A DNA stretch of 64,000 bases from Pseudomonas sp. G2-4. Its GTDB lineage: Bacteria; Pseudomonadota; Gammaproteobacteria; Pseudomonadales; Pseudomonadaceae. Every line of letters starts with the position of its first letter. The stretch's first letter is position 1. The position numbers were made by a program, and so were the translations under genes. Under the pieces are notes generated by a model. The model saw only the letters and a list, made by a program, of their open reading frames with translations. It did not search any database and was not told the origin of the DNA. Below are positions 1-9,751 of the stretch, piece after piece. The stretch is taken from the NCBI RefSeq assembly GCF_030064125.1, contig NZ_CP125957.1, positions 1,860,001 through 1,924,000 of the forward strand, read 5' to 3'.

Positions 1-479
1 CAGCTGATCAGGTCCTGCAAGTATTGCGGGGAGATCGGGTCCAGGGCTTCGGTGGCGGTCGGCAGGCCCATTTCGGCCAGGTCCAGCAGCAATTGACGAC
101 CGATGTGCAAGCCATCCTGGATCTTGAAGGAGTCGTCCAGGTACGGATCGTTGATCAGGCCTTTCCAGCCGACCGTGGTCCGGGGCTTCTCGAAATACAC
201 CCGCATGACCAGGTACAAGGTGTCCGAAACTTCCGCCGCCAGCACCTTCAGGCGCTCGGCATACTCGTGGGCGGCCTTGATGTCATGGATCGAGCAGGGC
301 CCGATGACCACGAACAGGCGATGGTCGGTGCCGTCGAGAATGTTGCGGATGACTTCCCGGCCCTTGGTCACGGTGCGCAGGGCAGCGTCGCTCAGGGGAA
401 TATCGCGCTTGAGCTGGTCAGGCGTGATGAGGGTCTCGTTGGAGGCGACGTTTAGGTCATTGATCGGTAAATCAGCCAT
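1..479 (-). CDS. Class I DAHP synthase (AroF/AroG type), partial
   Basis: The first enzyme of the shikimate pathway condenses phosphoenolpyruvate with erythrose 4-phosphate. The reverse strand gives about 159 N-terminal residues starting MADLPINDLNVAS; the gene runs off the left edge. The family signatures IGPCSIHD and MRVYFEKPRTTVGWKG (PEP-binding region) are present. The start is the first Met. The Tyr-, Phe- or Trp-sensitive isoform cannot be decided from this part. A class II enzyme for the same reaction lies at 13089-14435. Confidence 0.93.
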   Translation of the reverse strand, partial: MADLPINDLNVASNETLITPDQLKRDIPLSDAALRTVTKGREVIRNILDGTDHRLFVVIGPCSIHDIKAAHEYAERLKVLAAEVSDTLYLVMRVYFEKPRTTVGWKGLINDPYLDDSFKIQDGLHIGRQLLLDLAEMGLPTATEALDPISPQYLQDLIS

Positions 480-747
480 CGTGTTACTCGTCAGGTCACG
501 GGTGCCGGCCGCCAGCGATCCCCGCGCGGCGGTGCACAGCGGATTTTAAGCGCGTCGGGGAGCCGAACCTTATCGCGTTACGAGGCTGCTCGACAATGGG
601 CTGGCACCGGTTTAATGCCCTATCGGCTGGGGAAAAGCCCTGAATGCCGGGTCAGCAACAGATTCATGAGCGGATGTAATGAAGATTGCATGCCTTACCG
701 CTCACGCCGATAGTGTGCAGGGACCGTTTACCAGGGGAGTTGCAAAG

Positions 748-1701
748 ATGCAGGCAGGCGTTAAACCGCGGATCGGGATGATCGGCACCGGGGCGATTGG
801 GGGGTTCTACGGCGTGATGCTGGCACGCGCCGGTTTTGACGTGCACTTCTTATTGCGCAGCGAATTTGGCGCCGTGGCCGAAGGTGGCTTGCGGGTCGAC
901 AGCGCGGTTCATGGCCCGCTGACCCTCAAACCGGTGCAGGCCTATCGCTCAGCGGCCGACATGCCGCCCTGCGACTGGCTGTTGGTCGGCGCCAAGACCA
1001 CCAGCAATGCCGATCTCGCCCCGTCCATCACTCAGGCGGCAGCTGACGGTGCAAAAGTCCTGTTGCTGCAGAATGGCCTGGATGTCGAAGACGATCTTCG
1101 GCCATTGCTGCCTGATTCGCTGCATTTGTTGGGCGGCCTGTGCCTGATCTGCGTGCATCGTGCCAGTCCCGGCGTCGTCGCTCACCAGGCCCTCGGTTCA
1201 GTCAACCTCGGCTATCACAGTGGTCCTTGCCACGATCAGGCTGAGCGCATGGCGATTGTCGAGGCCGGGGCGCAATTGTTCCGTGCTGCCGGTCTTGAAT
1301 CCCAGGCCATGCCCGACCTGCAACAGGCCCGTTGGCAGAAACTGGTGTGGAACGTGCCGTACAACGGCCTTTCGGTTTTGCTGGGGGCCAGTACCACGCC
1401 GTTGATGGCCGACGGGCACAGCCGCGGATTGATCCAGGCGTTGATGGGGGAAGTGGTGCGCGGCGCCCAGGCCTGCGGCCACCACATCGCGCCGGGCTAT
1501 GCCGAATACCTGTTCGCGATGACTGAAAAGATGCCCGACTACTGGCCGAGCATGTACCACGACTATTCCCACAAGCGGGCACTGGAGCTGGAGGCGATCT
1601 ACCACCGGCCATTGGCGGCGGCAAAACTGGCGGGGTGTGAGCTGCCGAAAATCGAAGCCTTGTATCAGGCGTTGGCGTTTATGGACCGACGCAACCGCTG
1701 A
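748..1701 (+). CDS. PanE-like ketopantoate reductase family protein
   Basis: This is a 317-residue NADPH-dependent oxidoreductase of the 2-dehydropantoate 2-reductase family, which reduces ketopantoate to pantoate in pantothenate synthesis. The N-terminal Rossmann motif IGTGAIGGFYG is clear, and QKLVWNVPYN carries the family's catalytic Lys and Asn. The C-terminal segment HDYSHKRALELEAI matches the substrate-binding end. I chose the ATG at 748 because an AGGGGAG ribosome site lies 8 bases upstream; an open frame extends to 679 without one. Pseudomonads carry several paralogues, so true PanE activity is uncertain. Confidence 0.85.
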   Translation: MQAGVKPRIGMIGTGAIGGFYGVMLARAGFDVHFLLRSEFGAVAEGGLRVDSAVHGPLTLKPVQAYRSAADMPPCDWLLVGAKTTSNADLAPSITQAAADGAKVLLLQNGLDVEDDLRPLLPDSLHLLGGLCLICVHRASPGVVAHQALGSVNLGYHSGPCHDQAERMAIVEAGAQLFRAAGLESQAMPDLQQARWQKLVWNVPYNGLSVLLGASTTPLMADGHSRGLIQALMGEVVRGAQACGHHIAPGYAEYLFAMTEKMPDYWPSMYHDYSHKRALELEAIYHRPLAAAKLAGCELPKIEALYQALAFMDRRNR

Positions 1702-1722
1702 TCGGGCAAAAGGGGGAGTGAC

Positions 1723-2628
1723 ATGGCAAACAACATCGACGACAAACTGGTGCTGGCGATTTCGTCGCGAGCGTTGTTCGACTTGAGTGAAAGTCACAAG
1801 GTGTACCTGTCGAGCGGCGTCGAGGCCTATCGGCAATACCAGATCGAGCATGAAGACGAGGTCCTTGAGCCTGGGGACGCCTTCGCCCTCGTGCAAAAAC
1901 TGCTGAGCCTCAACGAACATCTGGGGCGTGCCCGGGTCGAGGTGATCCTCGTCTCGCGTAACAGCGCCGACACCGGCCTGCGGGTGTTCAACTCGATTCA
2001 CCATTATGGCCTGGCGATCTCCCGTGCAGCGTTTGCTGGCGGACGCAGTCCTTACCCTTACCTCAAGGCGTTCGGTTGTGATCTGTTTTTGTCCACTCAT
2101 GCCGAAGACGTGCGCAGCGCCCTGGACGCCGGATTTGCCGCGGCGACCATTCTGTCGGGTGGCGCCAACCGCGCGGCCAGCGAGGAACTGCGCATTGCCT
2201 TCGACGGCGATGCGGTGCTGTTTTCCGATGAGTCGGAGCGCATCTATCAGGCCGGTGGTCTGGAGGCGTTCCAGGCCAGTGAGCGCCAATCCGCCCGCGA
2301 GCCGCTGCGAGGTGGGCCGTTCAAGGGCTTCCTGGCGGCGCTCAATGCGCTGCAACGCGAGTTTCCCGAGGATGCCTGCCCGATCCGCACGGCGCTGGTC
2401 ACCGCCCGCTCGGCGCCGGCTCACGAACGGGTCATCCGCACGCTGCGCGAGTGGGACATTCGTCTGGACGAGTCGTTGTTTCTGGGCGGCCTGACCAAAT
2501 CGGCGTTCCTCGAGGCCTTCGCCGCCGACGTGTTTTTCGACGATCAGACCGGCCACTGCGAACTGGCCCGCGAGGTCGTCGCCACCGGGCACGTGCCCCA
2601 CGGCATCAGTAACGAGGTGAAGCTCTAA
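1723..2628 (+). CDS. Cytosolic 5'-nucleotidase family protein
   Basis: This 301-residue soluble protein resembles the cytosolic IMP/AMP 5'-nucleotidase family (NT5C1-like), which dephosphorylates nucleoside monophosphates. Recognisable segments are LVLAISSRALFDL near the N-terminus, VILVSRNSADTGLRVFNSI, and DVFFDDQTGHCE near the C-terminus, a HAD-like acidic motif. It lies 21 bases after the PanE-like gene, with a good AAGGGGGAG ribosome site, and may be co-transcribed with it. The substrate is not visible from sequence. Confidence 0.8.
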   Translation: MANNIDDKLVLAISSRALFDLSESHKVYLSSGVEAYRQYQIEHEDEVLEPGDAFALVQKLLSLNEHLGRARVEVILVSRNSADTGLRVFNSIHHYGLAISRAAFAGGRSPYPYLKAFGCDLFLSTHAEDVRSALDAGFAAATILSGGANRAASEELRIAFDGDAVLFSDESERIYQAGGLEAFQASERQSAREPLRGGPFKGFLAALNALQREFPEDACPIRTALVTARSAPAHERVIRTLREWDIRLDESLFLGGLTKSAFLEAFAADVFFDDQTGHCELAREVVATGHVPHGISNEVKL

Positions 2629-2724
2629 CTGCCCTTTGTTCAGGGCGTTACGCCGCACGTCGCGCTCTTCAAGGCACTGCTAAGCTGAATCAATCTCCGC
2701 CATCTTGGCACACGAGGAGGTCAC

Positions 2725-3225
2725 ATGATTCGTTCGATGCTGTACGCCACAGACTTGGGACTGTATGCCCCCTATGTGATGCAGCATGCCTTGGCGCTGG
2801 CACGGACGTTCGAAGCCGAGTTGTATGTGGTGCATGCGGTTGAACCGATGGGGCTGTTCGCCGAGTCGGTGTTGCAAAGCTATCTCGACGAGCAGGCGCT
2901 GAACGAATTTCATCGCCAGGGTCTGAATACGGTGATGGCCAGTATCGAACAGCGGGTGCTCGACAGTTTTCGAGAGGAGTTGGGGGAGGGGCAGCAGGAC
3001 TTGAAGCTGATCAAGTCGGTAAGGGTATACCAGGGCGATCCGGCCCAGGTCATTCTCGAACAGGCTGCGAAACTCTCCGTCGATTTGCTGATCGTAGGGA
3101 GTCATTGCCAGGGGGCAAGCGGTGAAACCCCCTTGGGAAGGACCGCCGCACGGGTATTGCAGTTATCCCGGGTGCCGGTCTACCTGGTGCCGTTGGTTCA
3201 GCGCCGACGGCAGGGAGAGGCTTGA
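2725..3225 (+). CDS. Universal stress protein, UspA family
   Basis: A single-domain Usp protein of 166 residues. It begins MIRSMLYATDLGLYA and ends with the nucleotide-binding loop GSHCQGASGETPLGRTAARVLQ, the G-2x-G-9x-G-(S/T) pattern of ATP-binding Usp proteins. An ACGAGGAGG ribosome site precedes the ATG. Family members bind ATP and are induced by stress or stationary phase. It sits immediately before cysB but is separated from it by a promoter-like AT-rich stretch. Confidence 0.9.
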   Translation: MIRSMLYATDLGLYAPYVMQHALALARTFEAELYVVHAVEPMGLFAESVLQSYLDEQALNEFHRQGLNTVMASIEQRVLDSFREELGEGQQDLKLIKSVRVYQGDPAQVILEQAAKLSVDLLIVGSHCQGASGETPLGRTAARVLQLSRVPVYLVPLVQRRRQGEA

Positions 3226-4310
<1,085 letters not shown>

Positions 4311-4320
4311 GCCCCAACCG

Positions 4321-4803
4321 TTAGATCGCCTCGGTGACAGCGAACTGTTGCCGAGCGCCCGCCACGACGATCTCCACTTCATCCCCCTCGAATTTGCCCA
4401 GCAGGCTTCGGCCCAGTGGCGAGCGAGGGGTGATGACCGTGATCGGCTGCCCCACCAGCGAGACCTTCAACCCCGCCGCATCCGGTCCCAGGAATAGCCA
4501 TTGCTGGCGACCGTCTTCATCTTCCAAGCCAATCAACGTGCCTACCTGAATGCCGCGCTGTTCGTCGTATGGCCTTGGCGTCAGGTTCTGGCAGAGGGCG
4601 AGGGCCTGGCGGATTTCCTCCACGCGCCTGGCTTGCCCGGCAGCGAGGTAGGAGGCTTCAAGCCCCAGGGTGTCGTATTTGTTCTCGGCGATGTTTTCTT
4701 CGTGGGTCGCGGTTTCGTAGGCGGTCTGCGCGGCGCGCTCGGCAATGTCGAGATCAATCTTGAGCTTGTCGAGAATCAACTGGTGGACGGTCTGTTTGTT
4801 CAT
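4321..4803 (-). CDS. GreA/GreB-family elongation factor-like protein
   Basis: 160 residues. The N-terminal half is predicted helical (like the Gre coiled coil, residues about 1-75) and the C-terminal domain is Gre-type with GQPITVITPRSPLGRSLLGKFEGDEVEI. True Gre factors rescue backtracked RNA polymerase through two acidic residues at the coiled-coil tip; I cannot confirm those here, so transcript-cleavage activity is open. It is probably co-transcribed with the small membrane protein upstream (2-base gap). Confidence 0.82.
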   Translation of the reverse strand: MNKQTVHQLILDKLKIDLDIAERAAQTAYETATHEENIAENKYDTLGLEASYLAAGQARRVEEIRQALALCQNLTPRPYDEQRGIQVGTLIGLEDEDGRQQWLFLGPDAAGLKVSLVGQPITVITPRSPLGRSLLGKFEGDEVEIVVAGARQQFAVTEAI

Positions 4804-4805
4804 GA

Positions 4806-5192
4806 TCAGTCGCAGAATTGCAAAACGTTGGCGCGGCTTTTTTCACTGGGCGCGTTCTGGTCCTGTTGCAACCAGAACTGGCACTTGGGGTTGGACTGGT
4901 TGCGCGGATTGCTCCGGGCCTGGTCGAGGGCCTGGCGCTGCTCGTTCCTTTGCAGGTTTTGCTGATACTGCTCGAACATCGGCGTCGGCGGTTCCGGGGG
5001 CGGTTGCACTGCCGGCGGTTGCGCCAGTTGATGGACAGCAGCGGCGACCGGGGCCAATTGTTCGTTGAACAGGAATCTGGACAGCAGCCAGCCCGTCAAC
5101 ACGATGGCGAGGAATCCCAGCCACAGGCCCAGGGCAATGCTGACGGTCAATTGCAAGGCCGTAAGGCGCGAGGGTGTCGAGTGATCGGGCAT
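4806..5192 (-). CDS. Small single-pass membrane protein, unknown
   Basis: 128 residues, not recognised. One strong transmembrane segment (about residues 15-42, LTVSIALGLWLGFLAIVLTG) is followed by a proline-rich stretch PPAVQPPPEPPTPMF and a Gln/Asn-rich charged tail ending in CQFW...VLQFCD. The start at 5192 has an AGGA ribosome site; the frame extends to 5267 without one. Only 2 bases separate it from the Gre-like gene, implying an operon. The tail is probably periplasmic, which is an inference. Confidence 0.6.
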   Translation of the reverse strand: MPDHSTPSRLTALQLTVSIALGLWLGFLAIVLTGWLLSRFLFNEQLAPVAAAVHQLAQPPAVQPPPEPPTPMFEQYQQNLQRNEQRQALDQARSNPRNQSNPKCQFWLQQDQNAPSEKSRANVLQFCD

Positions 5193-5311
5193 GGCTGCTT
5201 CCTGGCAGGGGCATGGGAGTGGTGATTGTCGCATGAAGATTAATCGCCGTCGGCTCTTCTGCATCATCGCTTTATTCGGGACAATCGGGCCTTTGCCACA
5301 GGGAGTCGAGA

Positions 5312-6445
5312 ATGACCGTGCGCTGGGATATTTTTTGCACCGTCGTCGATAACTTTGGCGACATTGGCGTTACTTGGCGCCTGGCTCGGCAATTGGTGGC
5401 CGAGCATCAATGCACGGTGCGGCTGTGGGTCGATGACTTGCGTGCCTTCGAACGGCTGTGTCCAGAAATCGACGTCGCCCTTTGCGAGCAATGGCAGCAG
5501 GGCGTGCAAGTGCGCCACTGGCCCCAGGAGTGGCTGCCTACCGAAGCGGCTGATGTCGTGATCGCTGCGTTTGCCTGCCAATTGCCGAGCGCCTATATGG
5601 ATGCAATGGCCGCGCGCCAGGCCACGCCCTTGTGGATGAACCTCGATTACCTGAGCGCCGAGGATTGGGTGGTCGGGTGCCATGGCTTGCCGTCGGTCAA
5701 ATATAAGCACGTACAGAAATATTTCTTTTTCCCGGGGTTCCAGGAGGGGACAGGTGGCCTGCTGCGCGAGGCCGGTCTGCTGGAGCGGCGTCGGCAATTT
5801 CAACAGGATGTCGAGGCGCAACGAATTTTCCTGCAGGGATTGGGCGTCGATCGGGCGCCAGACGCACGCCTGATCTCGCTGTTTGCCTACGAAAACGCCG
5901 GGCTGGCGAGCTGGTTTGACGCAATGGCCACCGATGCCCAGGCGTTTCATGTACTGGTCCCCGAAGGACGGGTGCTGGGGGATGTCGAGCGTTGGCTCGG
6001 GGTCGACGGTCTGAAGGCCGGTGCGCTCCATCGACGCGGCGCGTTGACCGTGCAGGTGCTGCCGTTCATCCGGCAGGACCAGTACGATCAGCTGTTATGG
6101 TGCTGTGATCTCAATGCCGTGCGGGGCGAAGACTCTTTCGTACGTGCCCAGTGGGCCGGGCGACCGCTCCTTTGGCACATCTACCAGCAGGAAGAAGACG
6201 TCCATCTGGAAAAACTCGAGGCATTTCTCAGGCTCTACACCCAAGGGCTTTCGCCGGCGACGGAAAAAGCGATCAGCGGTCTCTGGCGAGCCTGGAATGA
6301 CGGCCAGGACATGACCGACCACTGGAAAGCGACCTGCCAACAGCCAAAGGAACTGGCCGAACACGCCCAGGCGTGGTGTCTGGAACAGGCCTCGCGACCT
6401 GATCTTGCCGCAGCGCTGGTGAAGTTTTATGGAAATTGGCTATGA
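5312..6445 (+). CDS. earP: EF-P arginine rhamnosyltransferase EarP
   Basis: EarP transfers rhamnose from dTDP-rhamnose to Arg32 of elongation factor P, activating EF-P for translation of polyproline stretches. The 377-residue protein starts MTVRWDIFCTVVDNFGDIGVTWRLARQL, with the conserved aspartate-rich N-terminal motif. It contains NLDYLSAEDWVVGCHGLPS and NAVRGEDSFVRAQWAGRPLLWHIYQQEE, the GT-B nucleotide-sugar site. It lies directly upstream of efp in the arrangement typical of EarP-type bacteria. Confidence 0.97.
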   Translation: MTVRWDIFCTVVDNFGDIGVTWRLARQLVAEHQCTVRLWVDDLRAFERLCPEIDVALCEQWQQGVQVRHWPQEWLPTEAADVVIAAFACQLPSAYMDAMAARQATPLWMNLDYLSAEDWVVGCHGLPSVKYKHVQKYFFFPGFQEGTGGLLREAGLLERRRQFQQDVEAQRIFLQGLGVDRAPDARLISLFAYENAGLASWFDAMATDAQAFHVLVPEGRVLGDVERWLGVDGLKAGALHRRGALTVQVLPFIRQDQYDQLLWCCDLNAVRGEDSFVRAQWAGRPLLWHIYQQEEDVHLEKLEAFLRLYTQGLSPATEKAISGLWRAWNDGQDMTDHWKATCQQPKELAEHAQAWCLEQASRPDLAAALVKFYGNWL

Positions 6446-6493
6446 TACGCGGCCTAGATTTTTGTAAATCCCATCCAAATTCGGATATTCGCA

Positions 6494-7063
6494 ATGAAAA
6501 CTGGTAAAGAACTGAAACCCGGGACCGTGATCCGTCTCGAAAACGATCCTTGGCTGGTTCAGAAAGCTGAGTTCACCAAGTCGGGTCGTAACAGCGCGAT
6601 CATGAAGACCAAGCTGAAGAACCTGCTGACCGGTTACAAGACCGAGATCGTCTACAGCGCCGATGACAAGCTGGACGACGTGATCCTCGACCGCAAAGAA
6701 GCGACCCTGTCCTTCATCAGCGGCGACACCTACACGTTCATGGACACCACTGACTACACCATGTACGAGCTGAACGCCGAAGACATCGAAAGCGTTCTGC
6801 CGTTCATCGAAGAAGGCATGACCGACGTCTGCGAAGCCGTGTTCTTCGAAGAGCGCCTGGTTTCGGTAGAGCTGCCGACCACCATCGTGCGTCAGGTTGA
6901 CTACACCGAAGGTTCCGCTCGCGGCGACACTTCCGGCAAGGTGATGAAGCCTGCCAAACTGAAGAACGGTACCGAGCTGTCGGTCGCTGACTTCATCGAA
7001 ATCGGCGACATGATCGAGATCGATACCCGCGAAGGCGGTTCCTACAAAGGCCGCGCTAAATAA
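6494..7063 (+). CDS. efp: Elongation factor P (Arg32 type)
   Basis: EF-P binds near the ribosomal E site and relieves stalling at polyproline. 189 residues with the three-barrel fold expected. The tip of the first domain reads KSGRNSA with Arg at position 32, the residue modified by EarP, rather than the Lys used by EpmA-type bacteria. Codon use is of the highly expressed type. Its promoter probably lies at the end of earP or in the 48-base gap. A strong terminator follows. Confidence 0.98.
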   Translation: MKTGKELKPGTVIRLENDPWLVQKAEFTKSGRNSAIMKTKLKNLLTGYKTEIVYSADDKLDDVILDRKEATLSFISGDTYTFMDTTDYTMYELNAEDIESVLPFIEEGMTDVCEAVFFEERLVSVELPTTIVRQVDYTEGSARGDTSGKVMKPAKLKNGTELSVADFIEIGDMIEIDTREGGSYKGRAK

Positions 7064-7084
7064 GCGAAGCCTTGTGTATGAAAA

Positions 7085-7111
7085 AGCCCGACCATTGAGT
7101 CGGGCTTTTTT
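7085..7111 (+). terminator. Intrinsic terminator of efp
   Basis: An 8-bp stem AGCCCGAC/GTCGGGCT with a 6-base loop is followed by a run of T, 22 bases after the efp stop. Confidence 0.93.
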
Positions 7112-7135
7112 ATTCCAAAACTCACACCAATCCCC

Positions 7136-7266
7136 TGTGGCGAGGGAGCTTGCTCCCGCTGGGCTGCGCAGCAGCCCCAATCCGGGCAACGCGACCTTTC
7201 AGTCAAACCGCATTTACCCGTTTACGACTGCTGCGCAGTCGAGCGGGAGCAAGCTCCCTCGCCACA
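7136..7266. repeat. REP doublet, subfamily 2 (GTGGCGAGGGAGC...)
   Basis: Two copies of TGTGGCGAGGGAGCTTGCTC in inverted orientation bracket about 85 bases. The inner flanks also pair (CTGCGCAGCAG with CTGCTGCGCAG). The same arrangement recurs at 15386-15495 and 23141-23275. It has the layout of a REPIN. Confidence 0.85.
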
Positions 7267-7283
7267 AAGGCTCCGGAGTACCG

Positions 7284-8297
7284 TCACTTCAGATGCTGCT
7301 TGAGCTCTTCGGACGCCTGCAACATCGCCGAACGCACCGCCGGCACCTGGCTCACGACGTTGAGCAAACCATAGTCGTGGATCATGCCGTTGTAGCGCAC
7401 GGCCGTGACGGGCACGCCGGCCGCGTCCAGTTTGCGCGCATAAGCTTCGCCCTCATCGCGCAACACATCGGCCTCGGCGGTCTGTACCAACGCGGGGGGC
7501 AGGCCCTTGAGTTGTGCGGTGGTGGCCCGCAACGGTGAGGCATAGATCTCGCTGCGCTGGCCGGCATCGGTGGTGTAGTTGTCCCAGAACCACTTCATCA
7601 TGTTTTTGCTGAGGAAGTGTCCTTCGGCGAACTGGTTATAGGACGCTGTCTCGAAACTGGCATCGGTCACTGGCCACAACAGTGCCTGGAAGCGGATCGC
7701 CGGGGTGCCTTTGTCCTTGGCCATCAGCGCCACGACGGCCGCCATGTTGCCGCCAACGCTATTGCCTGCCACGGCCAGGCGCTTGCCATCGACATTGATT
7801 TGCTTGCCGTGTTCGGCCACCCATTTCGTGGCGGCGTAAGCCTGGTTGATTGCCACTGGGTAATGCGCCTCGGGGGAAGGCGTGTAGTTGACGAACACCG
7901 CCACAGCGCCTGATCCGGCCACCAGATCCCGAACCAGTCGTTCGTGGGTCGGGAAGTCCCCCAAGACCCAGCCACCGCCGTGGAAGAACATGAAGGCGGG
8001 CAGCTCACCCTTGACCCCGGCCGGGCGGACGATGGTCAGGCTGATCGATTGGCCATCGACCTGGATGGTTTTCTCGCTGACGTCGGCCTTGGGCAGGGTC
8101 AGTTTCACACCTGCCTGGGCGCCGACCAGTACGGCACGGGCGTCCTTGGGTGACAGCTGCTCCAGGGGCTTGCCGGTGCCGGCGTTCAGTACATCGAGAA
8201 ACGCTTGGGTGTTGTGTTCCACGATGTTGTCGGCGAAGGCGCTGCTGACGCTGAGGGCGAGAAGGGTACCGGTCAGGGCTTTGCTGAGTGTGTTCAT
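7284..8297 (-). CDS. Secreted alpha/beta hydrolase, HSL-like family
   Basis: 337 residues with an N-terminal signal peptide (MNTLSKALTGTLLALSVSSAFA). The oxyanion-hole motif HGGGWVLGD is followed by the nucleophile elbow GNSVGG, as in hormone-sensitive-lipase-type esterases. The catalytic Asp and His are probably in AEADVLRDEGE and NGMIHDYG. It likely hydrolyses short acyl or aryl esters in the periplasm; the substrate is unknown. It follows ohr on the same strand after 35 bases. Confidence 0.85.
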   Translation of the reverse strand: MNTLSKALTGTLLALSVSSAFADNIVEHNTQAFLDVLNAGTGKPLEQLSPKDARAVLVGAQAGVKLTLPKADVSEKTIQVDGQSISLTIVRPAGVKGELPAFMFFHGGGWVLGDFPTHERLVRDLVAGSGAVAVFVNYTPSPEAHYPVAINQAYAATKWVAEHGKQINVDGKRLAVAGNSVGGNMAAVVALMAKDKGTPAIRFQALLWPVTDASFETASYNQFAEGHFLSKNMMKWFWDNYTTDAGQRSEIYASPLRATTAQLKGLPPALVQTAEADVLRDEGEAYARKLDAAGVPVTAVRYNGMIHDYGLLNVVSQVPAVRSAMLQASEELKQHLK

Positions 8298-8332
8298 GTG
8301 TGTCTCCTTAGGTTCGGGTCCAGGGTCGGTGG

Positions 8333-8752
8333 TCAGACGGTCACGTGCAGGCGCACATCAACGTTGCCGCGGGTGGCGTTGGAGTACGGGCAGACTTGGT
8401 GAGCAGCTTCCACGAGGCTCTGCGCATCGGCCTGGTCCAGGCCCGGCAGGCTGATGTGCAGGTCAATGTCCAAGCCGAAACCGCCAGGGATCTGGCCGAT
8501 GCCGACATGGGCAGTGATCGAGGCGTCATCCGGGATTTTGCGTTTGCTTTGGCTGGCAACGAATTTCAGCGCGCCGATGAAGCAGGCCGAGTACCCGGCG
8601 GCGAACAGTTGCTCGGGGTTGGTCGCCGCACCGCCAGCACCGCCGAGTTCCTTGGGCGTGGCGAGTTTGACGTCGAGGACGTTGTCGCTGGAGATGGCGC
8701 GACCGTCACGGCCGCCGGTGGAGGTTGCGATTGCGGTGTAGAGCGTTTGCAT
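8333..8752 (-). CDS. ohr: Organic hydroperoxide resistance protein Ohr
   Basis: Ohr reduces lipid and organic hydroperoxides with lipoylated protein as electron donor. 139 residues, the family length. Both catalytic cysteines are present, in AAGYSACFIGALK and HQVCPYSNATRGN, and the N-terminus MQTLYTAIATSTGGRDG is typical. The regulator gene ohrR lies upstream on the same strand. Confidence 0.97.
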   Translation of the reverse strand: MQTLYTAIATSTGGRDGRAISSDNVLDVKLATPKELGGAGGAATNPEQLFAAGYSACFIGALKFVASQSKRKIPDDASITAHVGIGQIPGGFGLDIDLHISLPGLDQADAQSLVEAAHQVCPYSNATRGNVDVRLHVTV

Positions 8753-8783
8753 GATGAGAGCCTCGTTTTGGGTTGGATTTTTT

Positions 8784-8800
8784 GCGCTAAATATTTGCGC
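8784..8800. promoter_or_regulatory. Candidate OhrR operator upstream of ohr
   Basis: GCGCTAAATATTTGCGC is a near-perfect 17-bp palindrome 31 bases before the ohr start. A related block AGCGCTAATGTTTGGTGCGC follows near 8827. Position and symmetry fit an OhrR operator overlapping the ohr promoter. The site is inferred only. Confidence 0.5.
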
Positions 8801-8978
8801 GCTAAGTAGGTGTGAGAGAAATGTATAGCGCTAATGTTTGGTGCGCAAGATAATTTTTTGAGGCGAATTGGATTTTCGACGCTGAAAGGGTGTGTAACCC
8901 TTGAGCTAGAGCGTTTTAGTGAAGGGATTTTTTTTTGAGATGGGCGAGTTAGCGGTCAGGAAGCGGCAGGACTGCCGC

Positions 8979-9134
8979 CATCGCGAGCAAGCTCGCTCCC
9001 ACACTGGATCTTCAGTGACTATAAAGTTTTGCGTTCGACGCAAATCTAATGTGGGAGCTTGCTCGCGATGGCGGTGGGGCTGTGAGAGGTGATTTTGGAG
9101 GTGCTGGCGCCATCGCGAGCACGCGCGTTCCCGC
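8979..9134. repeat. Three REP palindromes between ohr and ohrR
   Basis: Subfamily 1 REPs (ATCGCGAGCAAGCTCGCTCC and its reverse) lie at 8979-9004 and 9051-9073. A diverged copy is at 9109-9134, abutting the ohrR stop. The rest of the 8753-9143 gap holds the ohr promoter region and no gene. Confidence 0.85.
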
Positions 9135-9143
9135 AGGGGGCAG

Positions 9144-9605
9144 TCAGAGGCTGTCTTGCAAATGCCCGCGCAACGCCTGCAGATCAAGCTGCAGCTTCTT
9201 CAACTGCTCCAGCGTCTGGCCGCTGGCGGCGAGGATGCATTGGGGGATGTCACGGGCCTTTTCGCGCAGGGCGCGGCCCTGTTCGGTGAGCTCGACAATC
9301 ACCACCCGTTCGTCTTCACGGCTGCGGGTGCGGCTCAACAGGCCTTCGACCTCGAGCCGTTTGAGCAGCGGGGTCAGCGAGCCGGGGTCGGTGAGCAGGC
9401 GGGTGCTGATTTCTCCGACGGTCAAACCGTCCTTCTCCCACAGCACCATCATCGCCAAGTACTGCGGGTAAGTCAGGCCCAAGGCTTGCAGCAACGGCTT
9501 ATAGACTTTAGTCATCAGCAGCGACGTGGAATGCAGGGCGAAGCAGACCTGGTTGTCGAGCTGCAGGGCTTCGCAGGGTTCGGGGGTGTCACGCGGGGTG
9601 CTCAT
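9144..9605 (-). CDS. ohrR: MarR-family peroxide sensor OhrR
   Basis: 153-residue winged-helix repressor. The sensing cysteine sits in DNQVCFALHS (Cys21), followed by LGLTYPQYLAMMVLWE, the OhrR signature. A second Cys is in the C-terminal helix (IPQCILAAS), as in two-Cys OhrR proteins. The wHTH includes DPGSLTPLLKRLEVEGLL and the wing RSREDERVV. Oxidation by organic hydroperoxide should release the ohr promoter. Confidence 0.94.
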   Translation of the reverse strand: MSTPRDTPEPCEALQLDNQVCFALHSTSLLMTKVYKPLLQALGLTYPQYLAMMVLWEKDGLTVGEISTRLLTDPGSLTPLLKRLEVEGLLSRTRSREDERVVIVELTEQGRALREKARDIPQCILAASGQTLEQLKKLQLDLQALRGHLQDSL

Positions 9606-9751
9606 GGCAAGACCTTCAAATCAATGATCGTACAAATCTAGCGGGCGAATCTTTAATGCGCCAGATAATTCTGGTGTTCTGAGCAGATGTTGCGTTTCCT
9701 CGCTGGCGCCGACTGCGTAGGATAAGCGCCCTGGCGAGAGGGGAGTCGGCT

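Noticed and set aside
1198..2658. Long minus-strand frame of 486 codons
   Set aside because: It lies antisense to the well-supported PanE-like and 5'-nucleotidase genes, has no recognisable domain, and reflects GC-rich third-position bias.
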